Source: Pseudomonadales bacterium
GTDB lineage: Bacteria > Pseudomonadota > Gammaproteobacteria > Pseudomonadales > UBA7239
Length of the DNA stretch: 64,000 nt
Direction: 5' to 3'
Assembly (NCBI GenBank): GCA_028280345.1
Contig: JANQLY010000002.1
Span: 124,001-188,000, forward strand
Part shown: positions 44,675 to 53,089 of the stretch, one piece after another
Numbering within the stretch: the first letter of the stretch is position 1
Layout of the letters: each line of letters opens with the position of its first letter
The notes under the pieces: model-generated
The model's database searches: none
Told to the model about the DNA's origin: nothing
The model's input: only the letters and a program-made list of their open reading frames with translations
Translations under genes and position numbers: made by a program

Positions 44675-45613
44675 TTGCCAGCACTTTCGATACGTCAGCT
44701 GAAGAAAACCTATGACAATGGCTTTGAGGCACTCAAAGGTGTTGATCTCGATGTGGAAGAGGGGGATTTCTTTGCGTTACTCGGCCCGAACGGAGCGGGT
44801 AAGTCCACGTTAATTAGCAGCCTGTGTTCGCTGGCCGTAAAAAGTGCCGGTCAGGTAAAAATCTTTGGTATTGATATTGATGAATCTTTCTCCAAAGCAA
44901 AAAAGCAAATTGGCGTTGTGCCGCAGGAGTTCAATTTCAGTCAGTTTGAAAAAGTGCTGGATATTGTTGTGACCCAGGCCGGGTTCTACGGTATACCGCG
45001 TCCGCTGGCATTGGAGCGCGCAGAAAAATATCTGCGCAAGCTTGGACTCTGGGAGAAACGCAATGAACGCTCACGACTGTTATCCGGTGGTATGAAACGC
45101 CGCCTGATGATTGCCCGCGCACTTGTGCATGAACCGAAACTATTAATTCTCGACGAGCCCACCGCCGGTGTTGATATCGAACTGCGTCGTTCGATGTGGG
45201 ATTTTCTTGAAGAGATCAATGCTGCCGGTACGACAATTATTCTGACCACACACTACCTTGAAGAGGCAGAAAGCCTGTGTCGCAATATTGCGATAATTGA
45301 TCACGGTGAGCTTGTCCAGAATACATCGATAAAGGATTTGCTTGCACAGCTTAACCAGGAAACCTTTGTACTTGATCTGACCAGGCCGCTGGATAAAACA
45401 CCGGACCTCGGCAAGTATCGGGTGGTGGCTTGTGAGGGAGCCAATCTGGAAATTGAAGTTATGAAAGGAGACTCACTCAACGATGTGTTTGCTGAGCTTG
45501 AAAAGCAACAGATCGAAGTGACCAGCATGCGCAACAAGGTGAACCGGCTTGAAGAACTGTTTATGCGTCTGCTTAATGAGCACGATGAACAAGCTGTAGA
45601 GGGGGCTGCCTGA
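44675..45613 (+). CDS. yadG: ABC transporter ATP-binding protein YadG-like
   Basis: 312 residues from TTG 44675, preceded by GGGGAG. Walker A is LGPNGAGKSTLIS, the signature is LLSGGMKRRLMIARAL, Walker B is LLILDEPTAGVDIELRR and the H-loop is TTHYLEEAE. The close match to the YadG layout and the following YadH-like permease suggest the YadGH exporter, whose substrate is not established. The stop overlaps the permease start (TGATG at 45611-45615). A TATAAT at 44642-44647 is a possible -10, without a clear -35. Confidence 0.9.
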   Translation: MPALSIRQLKKTYDNGFEALKGVDLDVEEGDFFALLGPNGAGKSTLISSLCSLAVKSAGQVKIFGIDIDESFSKAKKQIGVVPQEFNFSQFEKVLDIVVTQAGFYGIPRPLALERAEKYLRKLGLWEKRNERSRLLSGGMKRRLMIARALVHEPKLLILDEPTAGVDIELRRSMWDFLEEINAAGTTIILTTHYLEEAESLCRNIAIIDHGELVQNTSIKDLLAQLNQETFVLDLTRPLDKTPDLGKYRVVACEGANLEIEVMKGDSLNDVFAELEKQQIEVTSMRNKVNRLEELFMRLLNEHDEQAVEGAA

Positions 45614-46386
45614 TGGAACCCCGCGAGATTCTTATTGCATTCAATACTATTGTAGTCCGTGAGATACGCCGGTTTATGCGCATCTGGGTGCAAACCCTGA
45701 TTCCGCCTGTGATCACCATGGCGTTGTACTTTGTGATTTTTGGTGCCTTGATTGGTTCGCGTATTGGTGAGATGGGTGGCTATGACTATATGCAATTTGT
45801 CGTGCCGGGGTTAATCATGATGTCGGTGATTACCAACTCCTACGCCAATGTGGTGTCGTCGTTCTTCAGTACCAAATTTCAACGTAATATCGAGGAATTA
45901 CTCGTATCACCTGTGCCCGATATGGTGATACTGCTCGGCGTAGTCATTGGTGGTGTGGTGCGCGGATTAATGGTGGGCGCATTGGTGACCGTACTGTCAT
46001 TGTTTTTCACTGAACTCAATGTGGCGAACTGGTTCGTGATGATTGCAATTGTGTTTCTAACTGCACTGCTGTTTTCACTGGCCGGCTTTATTAATGCTAT
46101 TTATGCGCAGAGCTTTGATGATATTTCGATTATTCCCACCTTTGTACTGACACCGCTCACCTATCTCGGCGGAGTGTTTTATTCGATCTCGCTGTTGCCG
46201 GAGTTCTGGCAGAATGTATCGATGCTGAACCCCGTGCTGTATATGGTGAACACCTTTCGCTACGGTGTGCTCGGTGTATCCGATATCAATATTGTCACCG
46301 CCTTTGTGATGATTATGGTATTTATCGTGATTGCGTTTGCCTATTCCCTGTCGCTGTTAAAAAGTGGCAAGGGCCTGCGTAACTAG
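45613..46386 (+). CDS. yadH: ABC-2 type permease YadH-like
   Basis: 257 residues with six membrane helices in the ABC2_membrane pattern: an N-terminal REIRRFMRIWVQTLIPP interface helix, then YDYMQFVVPGLIMM, STKFQRNIEELLVSP and the TPLTYLGGVFYSISLLP motif that marks this family. It pairs with the overlapping ATPase gene. The substrate is unknown. Confidence 0.9.
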   Translation: MEPREILIAFNTIVVREIRRFMRIWVQTLIPPVITMALYFVIFGALIGSRIGEMGGYDYMQFVVPGLIMMSVITNSYANVVSSFFSTKFQRNIEELLVSPVPDMVILLGVVIGGVVRGLMVGALVTVLSLFFTELNVANWFVMIAIVFLTALLFSLAGFINAIYAQSFDDISIIPTFVLTPLTYLGGVFYSISLLPEFWQNVSMLNPVLYMVNTFRYGVLGVSDINIVTAFVMIMVFIVIAFAYSLSLLKSGKGLRN

Positions 46387-46410
46387 GTCGGCAACCAGAT
46401 CGGCAAATAG

Positions 46411-47280
46411 ATGGGTAAAGGCACCGTGGCAAACGACAAGTCAGATATTCAAACCCTTGGCGGCAACCTGCCGTTAGGCAAGGATGTTGTTTACTGCTCT
46501 ACCTATAGCCCCGAATTGCTCTGCGCGTTACCGCGCCTTGCAGGTAGAGAGACGCTTGGCATCGATAATGATGCATTGCCGTTTGACGGCTTTGATAGCT
46601 GGAATGCCTACGAAGTATCCTGGTTGGAAAAATCCGGCAAGCCTGTGGTTGCGATGGCACAGTTTCGTTTTCCATGTGATTCGCCAGGTATTGTGGAGTC
46701 GAAGTCTTTTAAACTCTATCTCAATTCGTTTAACCAGAGTCGCTTTAGTGATAGTGACGAAGTGCGCCAAATCCTGATCAGGGATTTGAGTGCAGCCGTA
46801 CAGGCCGGTGTAGAAGTTGAACTGCGTAATAGAAATGACTTTGCTGAGCCGCAGCAGTTTATCGGTGTGATGCCCGGAGACTGTATTGATGATGAACCAG
46901 TGAGCATAGAAGAGTATACGGTTAACCCGGCGTTACTTGAGACCGAAGGAAATACAAAGGTTGAAGAGACACTCCACAGTCATCTGCTAAAAACCAATTG
47001 CCCGGTTACCGGGCAACCGGACTGGGCAAGCGTATTGATTCGCTACCGCGGTAACAAAATTAGTCGGGCAGGGCTGTTGCGCTATCTCTGCTCATTTCGT
47101 GAACACAATGATTTTCACGAGCAATGTGTAGAAATGATATTTAGAGATATTATTGGGCGTTGTGACTGTGAGAGCTTGACCGTAGAGGCGCACTACACAC
47201 GCCGCGGCGGACTCGATATCAATCCGTTGCGCAGTAATTGCAATGACAAGCCCGCACTGCAACGCATGCTGCGTCAATAG
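46411..47280 (+). CDS. queF: NADPH-dependent 7-cyano-7-deazaguanine reductase
   Basis: 289 residues, the long bimodular QueF of gammaproteobacteria. The catalytic cysteine block is KTNCPVTGQPDWAS; the substrate-binding ESKSFKLYLNSF (QueF motif) lies in the N-terminal half. HNDFHEQC carries the conserved His-Glu. QueF reduces preQ0 to preQ1 for queuosine in tRNA. The start is ATG 46411, with an in-frame GTG at 46426 as an alternative. It follows yadH by 24 bp. Confidence 0.95.
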   Translation: MGKGTVANDKSDIQTLGGNLPLGKDVVYCSTYSPELLCALPRLAGRETLGIDNDALPFDGFDSWNAYEVSWLEKSGKPVVAMAQFRFPCDSPGIVESKSFKLYLNSFNQSRFSDSDEVRQILIRDLSAAVQAGVEVELRNRNDFAEPQQFIGVMPGDCIDDEPVSIEEYTVNPALLETEGNTKVEETLHSHLLKTNCPVTGQPDWASVLIRYRGNKISRAGLLRYLCSFREHNDFHEQCVEMIFRDIIGRCDCESLTVEAHYTRRGGLDINPLRSNCNDKPALQRMLRQ

Positions 47281-47310
47281 CCGTTTTGGTTAAAACGTTT
47301 AATAAAAAGA

Positions 47311-48702
47311 TCAGTTAACTTTATTTTTGAGCTTGTTGGCAATACCGACCAGTGATTTGATAATCTTTTCCCGATCGTAGTTTTTCACCTTGTCGATATC
47401 CATATACAGCGTGTAGCCGTCGAGACGCTGCTCAAAGTAGGTCTGACTCGCGCCGAGGTTTTTACGGAAATCCATTACCTGGAAAACCTGCACTGGCTCG
47501 GCAAAACCTTTTACCTTGATCTTGCCACGGTCGCGGCACATGATGCTGTCCTTGATCAGTGAGTAGGTCTCGTGTGAAATCAGAATTTCACCTGGCGGTG
47601 CATTCGCCTCCAGACGGCTCGCGAGGTTAACCTCGGTGCCGAGCAGGGTATAGTCGAGACGCTGCTCGGTACCGAAATTGCCTACCGTACAGTAACCGGA
47701 GTTGACGCCGATACGAATTTCCAGAGAGCGAGTAATGCCCTCGCTATTCCAACGCTGTTGTAAATCCTTCATCAGGCGTTTCATTTCAATCGCCATCGAC
47801 ACACAGGCCAGTGCATCTTCCTTTGGTCCGCGGGTAGTCGGGTCACCATAGAAGATCATAATCGCATCACCGATAAACTTATCGATGGTGCCACCAAACT
47901 TATGGGCGATCTTGCTCATCTCGGTGAGATAATCGTTGAGCATCTTGGTCAGCTCTTCCGGTTCAAGTTGTTCGGAAAGCTCGCTGAAACCCTTGATATC
48001 GGAGAAGAACACCGTGAGGAACTTTCTTTTCGTATTGAGCTTGGAGTCCTGTCCGGAAAAAATTGTCTGCCAGATCTGCGGTGAGACATAACGGGACAGC
48101 TTCCAGGTTTTCATTTTCAGTTCATGCTGCTCTTCGCGCAGCTTGTCTGCGTTTTCGCGATTTTCCCTCGTGTTGTTATAGACAAGGAAAGAGTACACCA
48201 CAAAATAGAAACTGATACCGATAACACTCGGCAAGCTGCCGGAGACATCATTCATCGGCAGAAATTCAGCCTGGTTATAAAGGAAGGCTGTGCCCATGCC
48301 AAATACAAACACTGCGATATTCTCACGCCAGCGCAGCAGGCCACCGGCGATCAATGCCTGACATTGGATAATGGTGAAAAACAGAATGCCGGGCAATAAA
48401 CTGAAATCAATAATATTGATCAGGCTGCCGAGCAGAAAGGCGTCCAGAGAACTAAACCCCCGCGATACCGTTTCCAGCTTGTGGGAGAAATACTTGGTAA
48501 TACCAAAAACAATATGGGGGTAGACAATCCAGAAAAAGAAAAAGAAAAAACGCAGACTGTATTCAGTCCAGTCGATATAGGAGATTAGTGTGCTTGCCGC
48601 AGCCGCGGAAAGTAATAATCGGAAATAATAGTCGTTACGTGGAATCTCTGCCTGACGGCGCTCCTGTTCCGACATTTCCTCTGAAACTGCTACTTCACTC
48701 AT
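47311..48702 (-). CDS. cyaB: Class III adenylate cyclase with MASE2 membrane domain
   Basis: 463 residues, the same size and layout as Pseudomonas CyaB. Six hydrophobic helices (about 25-175) form a MASE2 sensor, followed by a short coiled linker and a class III cyclase domain. The metal aspartates are in VFFSDIKGFSEL and DKFIGDAIMIFYGDP. The adenine-specifying region DYTLLGTEVNLASRLEA includes the transition-state Asn and Arg. In Pseudomonas, CyaB makes the cAMP that activates Vfr. Here neither Vfr nor chemosensory genes are nearby. It is convergent with queF. Confidence 0.9.
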   Translation of the reverse strand: MSEVAVSEEMSEQERRQAEIPRNDYYFRLLLSAAAASTLISYIDWTEYSLRFFFFFFWIVYPHIVFGITKYFSHKLETVSRGFSSLDAFLLGSLINIIDFSLLPGILFFTIIQCQALIAGGLLRWRENIAVFVFGMGTAFLYNQAEFLPMNDVSGSLPSVIGISFYFVVYSFLVYNNTRENRENADKLREEQHELKMKTWKLSRYVSPQIWQTIFSGQDSKLNTKRKFLTVFFSDIKGFSELSEQLEPEELTKMLNDYLTEMSKIAHKFGGTIDKFIGDAIMIFYGDPTTRGPKEDALACVSMAIEMKRLMKDLQQRWNSEGITRSLEIRIGVNSGYCTVGNFGTEQRLDYTLLGTEVNLASRLEANAPPGEILISHETYSLIKDSIMCRDRGKIKVKGFAEPVQVFQVMDFRKNLGASQTYFEQRLDGYTLYMDIDKVKNYDREKIIKSLVGIANKLKNKVN

Positions 48703-48988
48703 GGATGTTATTGAAATATATTTTAGTTCGAATTAAAACCTGTCTACGATCAGATACTTACAAAAAGTACCGCGCCGTAATCTACCATAATTAAGGTGTA
48801 TTACCTATTACTTCGGAAAATACCTAAAAATGGTCGCTTTTTACCCCTGTTTTCCCATTCGGGCTGCCGATCTGCAGGTTACAGGGGAGAAACCACGCAC
48901 TATTGCTTTCAACAAGGTGCTTGTGTAGAGTTGCCGCCTCGATTTTGCGAGCTTTTTCGGTCAGTTTGAGGCTGAAAAACTGTGTTTC

Positions 48989-49146
48989 GGTGAGGTGTCC
49001 GAGTGGGTGGAGCCTTATCGTTTGCAAAGCAAAGCTTTGCATAAGGCGGAACGACAAAAAGCTACGCTTTTTGGCCGGGCCGCAGGAGCACGCAGGCGTG
49101 TGGACTGGAAGCTCTGAAAAAATCCAAATCCCCAAGAAAAAATTAT
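48989..49146 (+). pseudogene. Split 5' remnant of tRNA-Ser with a hairpin-rich insert
   Basis: 48989-49006 (GGTGAGGTGTCCGAGTGG) is identical to the first 18 nt of the intact tRNA-Ser 158 bp downstream. The next about 80 bp are foreign to a tRNA and contain two strong hairpins. One is CCTTAT/ATAAGG enclosing GCAAAGC/GCTTTGC (49013-49046); the other is CAAAAAGC/GCTTTTTG (49055-49073). After it, GGAGCACGC reappears near 49086, as in the tRNA anticodon arm, and the similarity then decays. This looks like a second tRNA-Ser copy broken by an insertion. The 286 bp to the left (48703-48988) hold no gene or signal I can support. Confidence 0.65.
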
Positions 49147-49234
49147 GGTGAGGTGTCCGAGTGGTCGAAGGAGCACGCCTGGAAAGTGTGTGTACGGCAA
49201 CGTACCGAGGGTTCGAATCCCTCCCTCACCGCCA
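49147..49234 (+). tRNA. tRNA-Ser (GGA)
   Basis: 88 nt including CCA, with the long variable arm of a class II tRNA (TGTACGGCAACGTACC). Acceptor GGTGAGG pairs with CCTCACC. The anticodon stem CACGC/GTGTG (with G-T) holds loop CTGGAAA, anticodon GGA. The T-arm GAGGG-TTCGAAT-CCCTC is perfect. No clear promoter lies directly upstream, where the broken copy sits. Confidence 0.95.
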
Positions 49235-49239
49235 AATTT

Positions 49240-49268
49240 AAAAAGGCACCCCTTGTGGGTGCCTTTTT
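49240..49268 (+). terminator. Rho-independent terminator of tRNA-Ser
   Basis: AAAAAGGCACCC and GGGTGCCTTTTT form a 12-bp perfect stem around CTTGT, ending in the T-run. It lies six bases after the tRNA CCA. Confidence 0.93.
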
Positions 49269-49558
49269 AATTTGTTGGTTCGGGAGTGAATGGAGGCAAA
49301 ATCTCCGGTTCGACAAAATGCGATTAAGCGTTTTGGACGTCGCCTTGGCGACGGGGCGAAGCCCCGAAAACAGCCCTTATGGCCAAAACACTTCGTGGGC
49401 CACACTGGGCTGTTTGAGTCAATCCCTCCCTCACCCCGCCATCGAAGATAGCGGCTCAGTCGCGAGCGTCCGGCCCGCTAGCATGGCTACCGGGCGTTCA
49501 CGATACGCGAAATATATTTCGCAAAAAACGTATCGTTCACCCCTCACCGCCAATAAAT
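49269..49558. repeat. Hairpin-rich segment with two remnants of the tRNA-Ser 3' end
   Basis: No gene is seen. Two partial copies of the tRNA 3' end occur: TCAATCCCTCCCTCACCCCGCCA-like sequence at 49419-49441 and CCCTCACCGCCA at 49541-49552. Between the intact tRNA and these lie several hairpins: CAAAATGC/GCGTTTTG (49314-49335), CGTCGCC/GGCGACG and GGGGC/GCCCC in series (about 49338-49364), CAGCCC/GGGCTG spanning about 49372-49413, and GCGAAATATATTTCGC (49507-49522) inside CGATACG/CGTATCG (49501-49535). The organisation suggests repeated integration or recombination at the tRNA 3' end. Confidence 0.7.
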
Positions 49559-49559
49559 A

Positions 49560-49589
49560 AAAAAACCCGGTCTTGTGCCGGGCTTTTTT
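49560..49589. terminator. Rho-independent terminator-like hairpin
   Basis: CCCGG (49566-49570) and CCGGG (49578-49582) with a 7-nt loop are flanked by an A-run and a T-run. It could stop transcripts from either side. The 165 bp between it and the FG-GAP gene stop at 49755 contain nothing else recognisable. Confidence 0.75.
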
Positions 49590-49754
49590 ATTTAACCTGC
49601 CGGTAGACAAGGCGCCGATAGCGGTTCAAGCTAAACTTGATCACCGCAAGTCAGCCCGGAACCGCATATCAATAAGTTATGGGTCTGTTTCCAGAGAATT
49701 CTCTTGTAAATCCACTTAACTTATCAATACCTTATATTAACGACTAAGCTAAAG

Positions 49755-52706
49755 TTAATTATTATTCAGTAATCTTTGTCCACGGTAATCACCATCCAAA
49801 GGCCAAACATCATTAATGTTAGGGTCCAATGGGTCTGCATCTATAATATCTGGTGTTAAGTCATTGTCGTCATCGTTATCTTCTGTTAGATCATCGCAGC
49901 CATCACCATCATTATCATTATCCAGACTTACCGTTGCATCACAGGCATCAGCATTATTCCCCATACCATCACCATCACTATCTTGTGATTCAGTAATATC
50001 CAGAGGAAATGCATCACTCACATCGGGCTCGCCGTCATTATCGTCATCGGTATCCGCATTATCCCCAATGCCATCGGCATCGGAATCGGCTGTCTCAGTA
50101 GCGTCTAACGGGAAAGCATCTTCAGCATCAATGGTACCATCATTGTCATCATCTTCATCAATACTATTGCCTATGCCGTCCAGGTCAGTGTCAACCCATT
50201 CGTCAACATTATTCGGATCAAAATCAATGGCATTGTGATAAAAGTCAGTATCAATATCATTAAGTAAATCAGCGATTAAGATGATTCGAACCGAGCCTGT
50301 ATTTATTTGATTCCAGTGGTCAAGACGTCTTCCACCGATAATAAGGTCTGCGTACCCGTCCATATCGATATCACCAGCGCCGCTTACAGCTTCACCGAAG
50401 GATGCCCACTTAGCTGCACGCCCAATTCTAAACAATGACATACCATCAATACCTGAGTACACATGGGCTTCACCAAAGGAACCAATTGCCACATCATCAT
50501 AACCATCATTATTCACATCACCAACATCACTCACTGAGCGGCCAAACTCTCCAGGAGGAGTATCCAGACTAAAGTCATAGAGTACAGCCCCGTTGGCACC
50601 GGAGAATACTCGAGCAAAGCCATTGCACTGAATCGGAAATGAAGCTGAACAATAAGCAGGTGCGCCAACGATGACATCAGTATGGCCATCCCCATTCATA
50701 TCACCTGCGCCACTGACCGATACACCAAAGGTTTTCGCGGTACCACCTAAAAATTCATATAATATTGCGCCATTTGCGCCAGAAAAAACTTTGGCGGAGC
50801 CGCCGTCCAAATAAGCTCCGTTGGAGCCAACAACAACATCAGCATAGCCATCATTATTCACATCACCTGCATCGCTGACATCTATGCCTAGATGATAATC
50901 CCAACCATCACCATCAAAGCTATAAAGAATGCTGCCATCCTTGCCGGAAAAAACTTTTGCCTGGCCGCTATTCATGCCCGTAGTGTCAGCGAGAGGTTCA
51001 CCAATAATAATGTCATCGTAACCGTCATTGTTGACATCCCCGGCATCACTGACGGAATAACCAAAGGTATAGGAGTTGCCACCAGAACCATTGAAGGAAT
51101 ACAGTTCAATACCATCACGCCCGGAATAAACTTTAACATAATCGCCACTTGGGTATTGATAGCCCTTATTAGTTCCGACAACTACATCATCATAACCATC
51201 ATTGTTGACATCGCCAGCACTGCTGACAGAGCCTCCAAAATAATCTAAAGCGTTGTCACCGTAAAAATTATATAAGACCTCTCCATTGATTCCGGATAAA
51301 ACGAGGGCTGAGCCACTATCTTCCCCGTTTGTATCGTCTCGGCTCACGCCAATAATGCTGTCAGGGTAACCGTCGCCGTTAACGTCGCCGGCATCGCTAA
51401 CGTCATCACCAAAAAAATCCTCATAATCTTCTCCGTAATAAGACCGCCTCCAGTAAGGCTGAATTTCAGCATTATGAGGATCTGAGCCTAGAAAAACTTC
51501 TTCTTGATCTGAATGGCCGTCACCATCATGATCGGCAACATCACACGCGTCGCCAACCTGATCATTATCAACATCTTCCTGTAAATAATTGCTTACACTG
51601 ATACAGTTATCAACGCTGTCTTCTATGAGATCTCCATCAGCATCGGCCCACCGGGTTATATCAAATGGAAAACCATCGATTGTATCAATATAACCATCTC
51701 CATCATCATCAGGGTCTACACTGTTTAATAACTGGTCGCCATCAATATCAATGTCTCCCACAAAGAATGGATTAAAATCGTCATGATCAATAGTGTCAGG
51801 CACTCCGTCGTTATCATCATCTGTATCATATTCGTTTCTGATGTTATCTTTATCGGCGTCAAAGATCAGCTCACCCAGAGGTGGCTCAAAAGGCTCATTG
51901 AATCCCCAGCTGGTTACTATTGCCGTAGTCGGAAAGTCCACCAGGTTTTCATTAATATTTACATAAGTCTTATAACACTGAACTAAAGACTGCTCCGCAT
52001 TCAGTGTTAATGTACAAAGAGTGAAGTCATTAACACCGTAAGAAAATTGAATTGAGTTTGATATATTAAGGGTTTCCGTTTGTGCATTTGTAACGCTGAT
52101 GTTATTGGTTTCGTTAAAGCATACATTGATCATAAAATCGTAACAATAGCTCCTGTCTTGCTCCCAGTTCTGAAATAGATTACATTCGAGAATCGAATTT
52201 CCGCTACAGGAAAATTCAATTCTTGATTGTAATTCTCCGCCAGCAAAGTATTGATCGGGAAGATTAAAGGGCTCATTAATCAATTGCATGCCACTATCTC
52301 TGGGTGGGTCATCATTATTTCTATGATTAAAGAGAGAATAGTCAGACAAGCGAAGGCAGTTAGGGCCTGTTTCATCCACGACACATAGTTTTGCATTCAC
52401 AGTGCCAGCTTCAAGAGAGAAAAATATATCACCTCCCTGGCTATGGGGTTTGTCACTCCATATATCTATACTTAATTCATAACGCTTGACGGTAGGGTCT
52501 TCTCCAATAATTACTTCCCATCCATCAGCTATAGAGTCAGAGTCTGAATCAGTAATCAGAGGGTCAGTTCCATAGATTATTTCTTCAGCATCTGACAAGC
52601 CATCATTATCAGAATCCAATGCAAGCGCAGCACAAGGTAAAAAACAAAGCAAAGTACAGATGCGTTGGTATTTTAAAAAAGCTGGTAGTAAGGTATTTTT
52701 CATCAT
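49755..52706 (-). CDS. Secreted FG-GAP (integrin-like) beta-propeller protein with thrombospondin type 3-like calcium repeats
   Basis: 983 residues. Signal peptide 1-30 (ends PCAALA). DSDNDGLSDAEE-type calcium motifs follow, then a Cys-containing domain of about 200 residues with no recognised family, a run of DDDNDGVPD-type thrombospondin-3-like repeats (about 285-410), and seven FG-GAP repeats (about 425-830), each with an FGxxVSxAGDVNxDGYxD calcium loop. A second run of Asp-rich repeats closes the protein, ending in an Asn-rich tail. Seven FG-GAP units predict a complete seven-bladed propeller. The coding DNA looks more AT-rich than the core genes nearby. It is divergent from a related gene and beside tRNA-Ser. 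Likely extracellular; role unknown. Confidence 0.85.
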   Translation of the reverse strand: MMKNTLLPAFLKYQRICTLLCFLPCAALALDSDNDGLSDAEEIIYGTDPLITDSDSDSIADGWEVIIGEDPTVKRYELSIDIWSDKPHSQGGDIFFSLEAGTVNAKLCVVDETGPNCLRLSDYSLFNHRNNDDPPRDSGMQLINEPFNLPDQYFAGGELQSRIEFSCSGNSILECNLFQNWEQDRSYCYDFMINVCFNETNNISVTNAQTETLNISNSIQFSYGVNDFTLCTLTLNAEQSLVQCYKTYVNINENLVDFPTTAIVTSWGFNEPFEPPLGELIFDADKDNIRNEYDTDDDNDGVPDTIDHDDFNPFFVGDIDIDGDQLLNSVDPDDDGDGYIDTIDGFPFDITRWADADGDLIEDSVDNCISVSNYLQEDVDNDQVGDACDVADHDGDGHSDQEEVFLGSDPHNAEIQPYWRRSYYGEDYEDFFGDDVSDAGDVNGDGYPDSIIGVSRDDTNGEDSGSALVLSGINGEVLYNFYGDNALDYFGGSVSSAGDVNNDGYDDVVVGTNKGYQYPSGDYVKVYSGRDGIELYSFNGSGGNSYTFGYSVSDAGDVNNDGYDDIIIGEPLADTTGMNSGQAKVFSGKDGSILYSFDGDGWDYHLGIDVSDAGDVNNDGYADVVVGSNGAYLDGGSAKVFSGANGAILYEFLGGTAKTFGVSVSGAGDMNGDGHTDVIVGAPAYCSASFPIQCNGFARVFSGANGAVLYDFSLDTPPGEFGRSVSDVGDVNNDGYDDVAIGSFGEAHVYSGIDGMSLFRIGRAAKWASFGEAVSGAGDIDMDGYADLIIGGRRLDHWNQINTGSVRIILIADLLNDIDTDFYHNAIDFDPNNVDEWVDTDLDGIGNSIDEDDDNDGTIDAEDAFPLDATETADSDADGIGDNADTDDDNDGEPDVSDAFPLDITESQDSDGDGMGNNADACDATVSLDNDNDGDGCDDLTEDNDDDNDLTPDIIDADPLDPNINDVWPLDGDYRGQRLLNNN

Positions 52707-53089
52707 TATAGTTCTAAATATGGACTATTAAGCTCTTTCTCACTCTATCCGAGTCTACAGCATGATAGCTGTTCCGAGTAGTGATTTTCTATATAGGCCT
52801 TTGATTTCAATAGGTTACAGGCGGTGATAGAGACTCTGTTTATAACCGGATTCGGCAAAATACGGTTGAGTATTTTGGGTGTCTGCATGCCGAGAGCCTG
52901 CTCCGCGAGCGAAGCGAGTGTAATGGGTACGCAGTGCAGCCCCTTATTCCATTAAGTGATTGGCGCTAATTCGGGGTAAAGACCTCCAGTCCACCCTTGA
53001 TGGGCAAGGAATTTGTAATAGATAGCATTTAGCAGGTATCGTAACAGGCATTAAGACATGACTTTATACCCCAAAGGAATTGGAAAATA
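52707..53089. other. Intergenic region between divergent FG-GAP genes, with a hairpin related to the one near tRNA-Ser
   Basis: No gene is seen in these 383 bases. A perfect 8-bp hairpin, CAAAATAC (52856-52863) and GTATTTTG (52870-52877) with a 6-nt loop, resembles the hairpin at 49314-49335 in both stem and flanks (GGTTCGaC and GGATTCGgC on the left, GGaCGTC and GGgTGTC on the right). A further GC-rich segment with CTGCATGC, CGCGAGCGAAGCGAG and CAGCCCCTTAT follows. Promoters for both divergent genes must lie here, but none can be defined. Confidence 0.6.

Noticed and set aside
50892-51248. 118-codon plus-strand open frame within the 983-residue FG-GAP gene
   Set aside because: It is an antisense shadow of the repetitive Asp codons (GAT read backwards as ATC, hence Ile-rich), not a gene.
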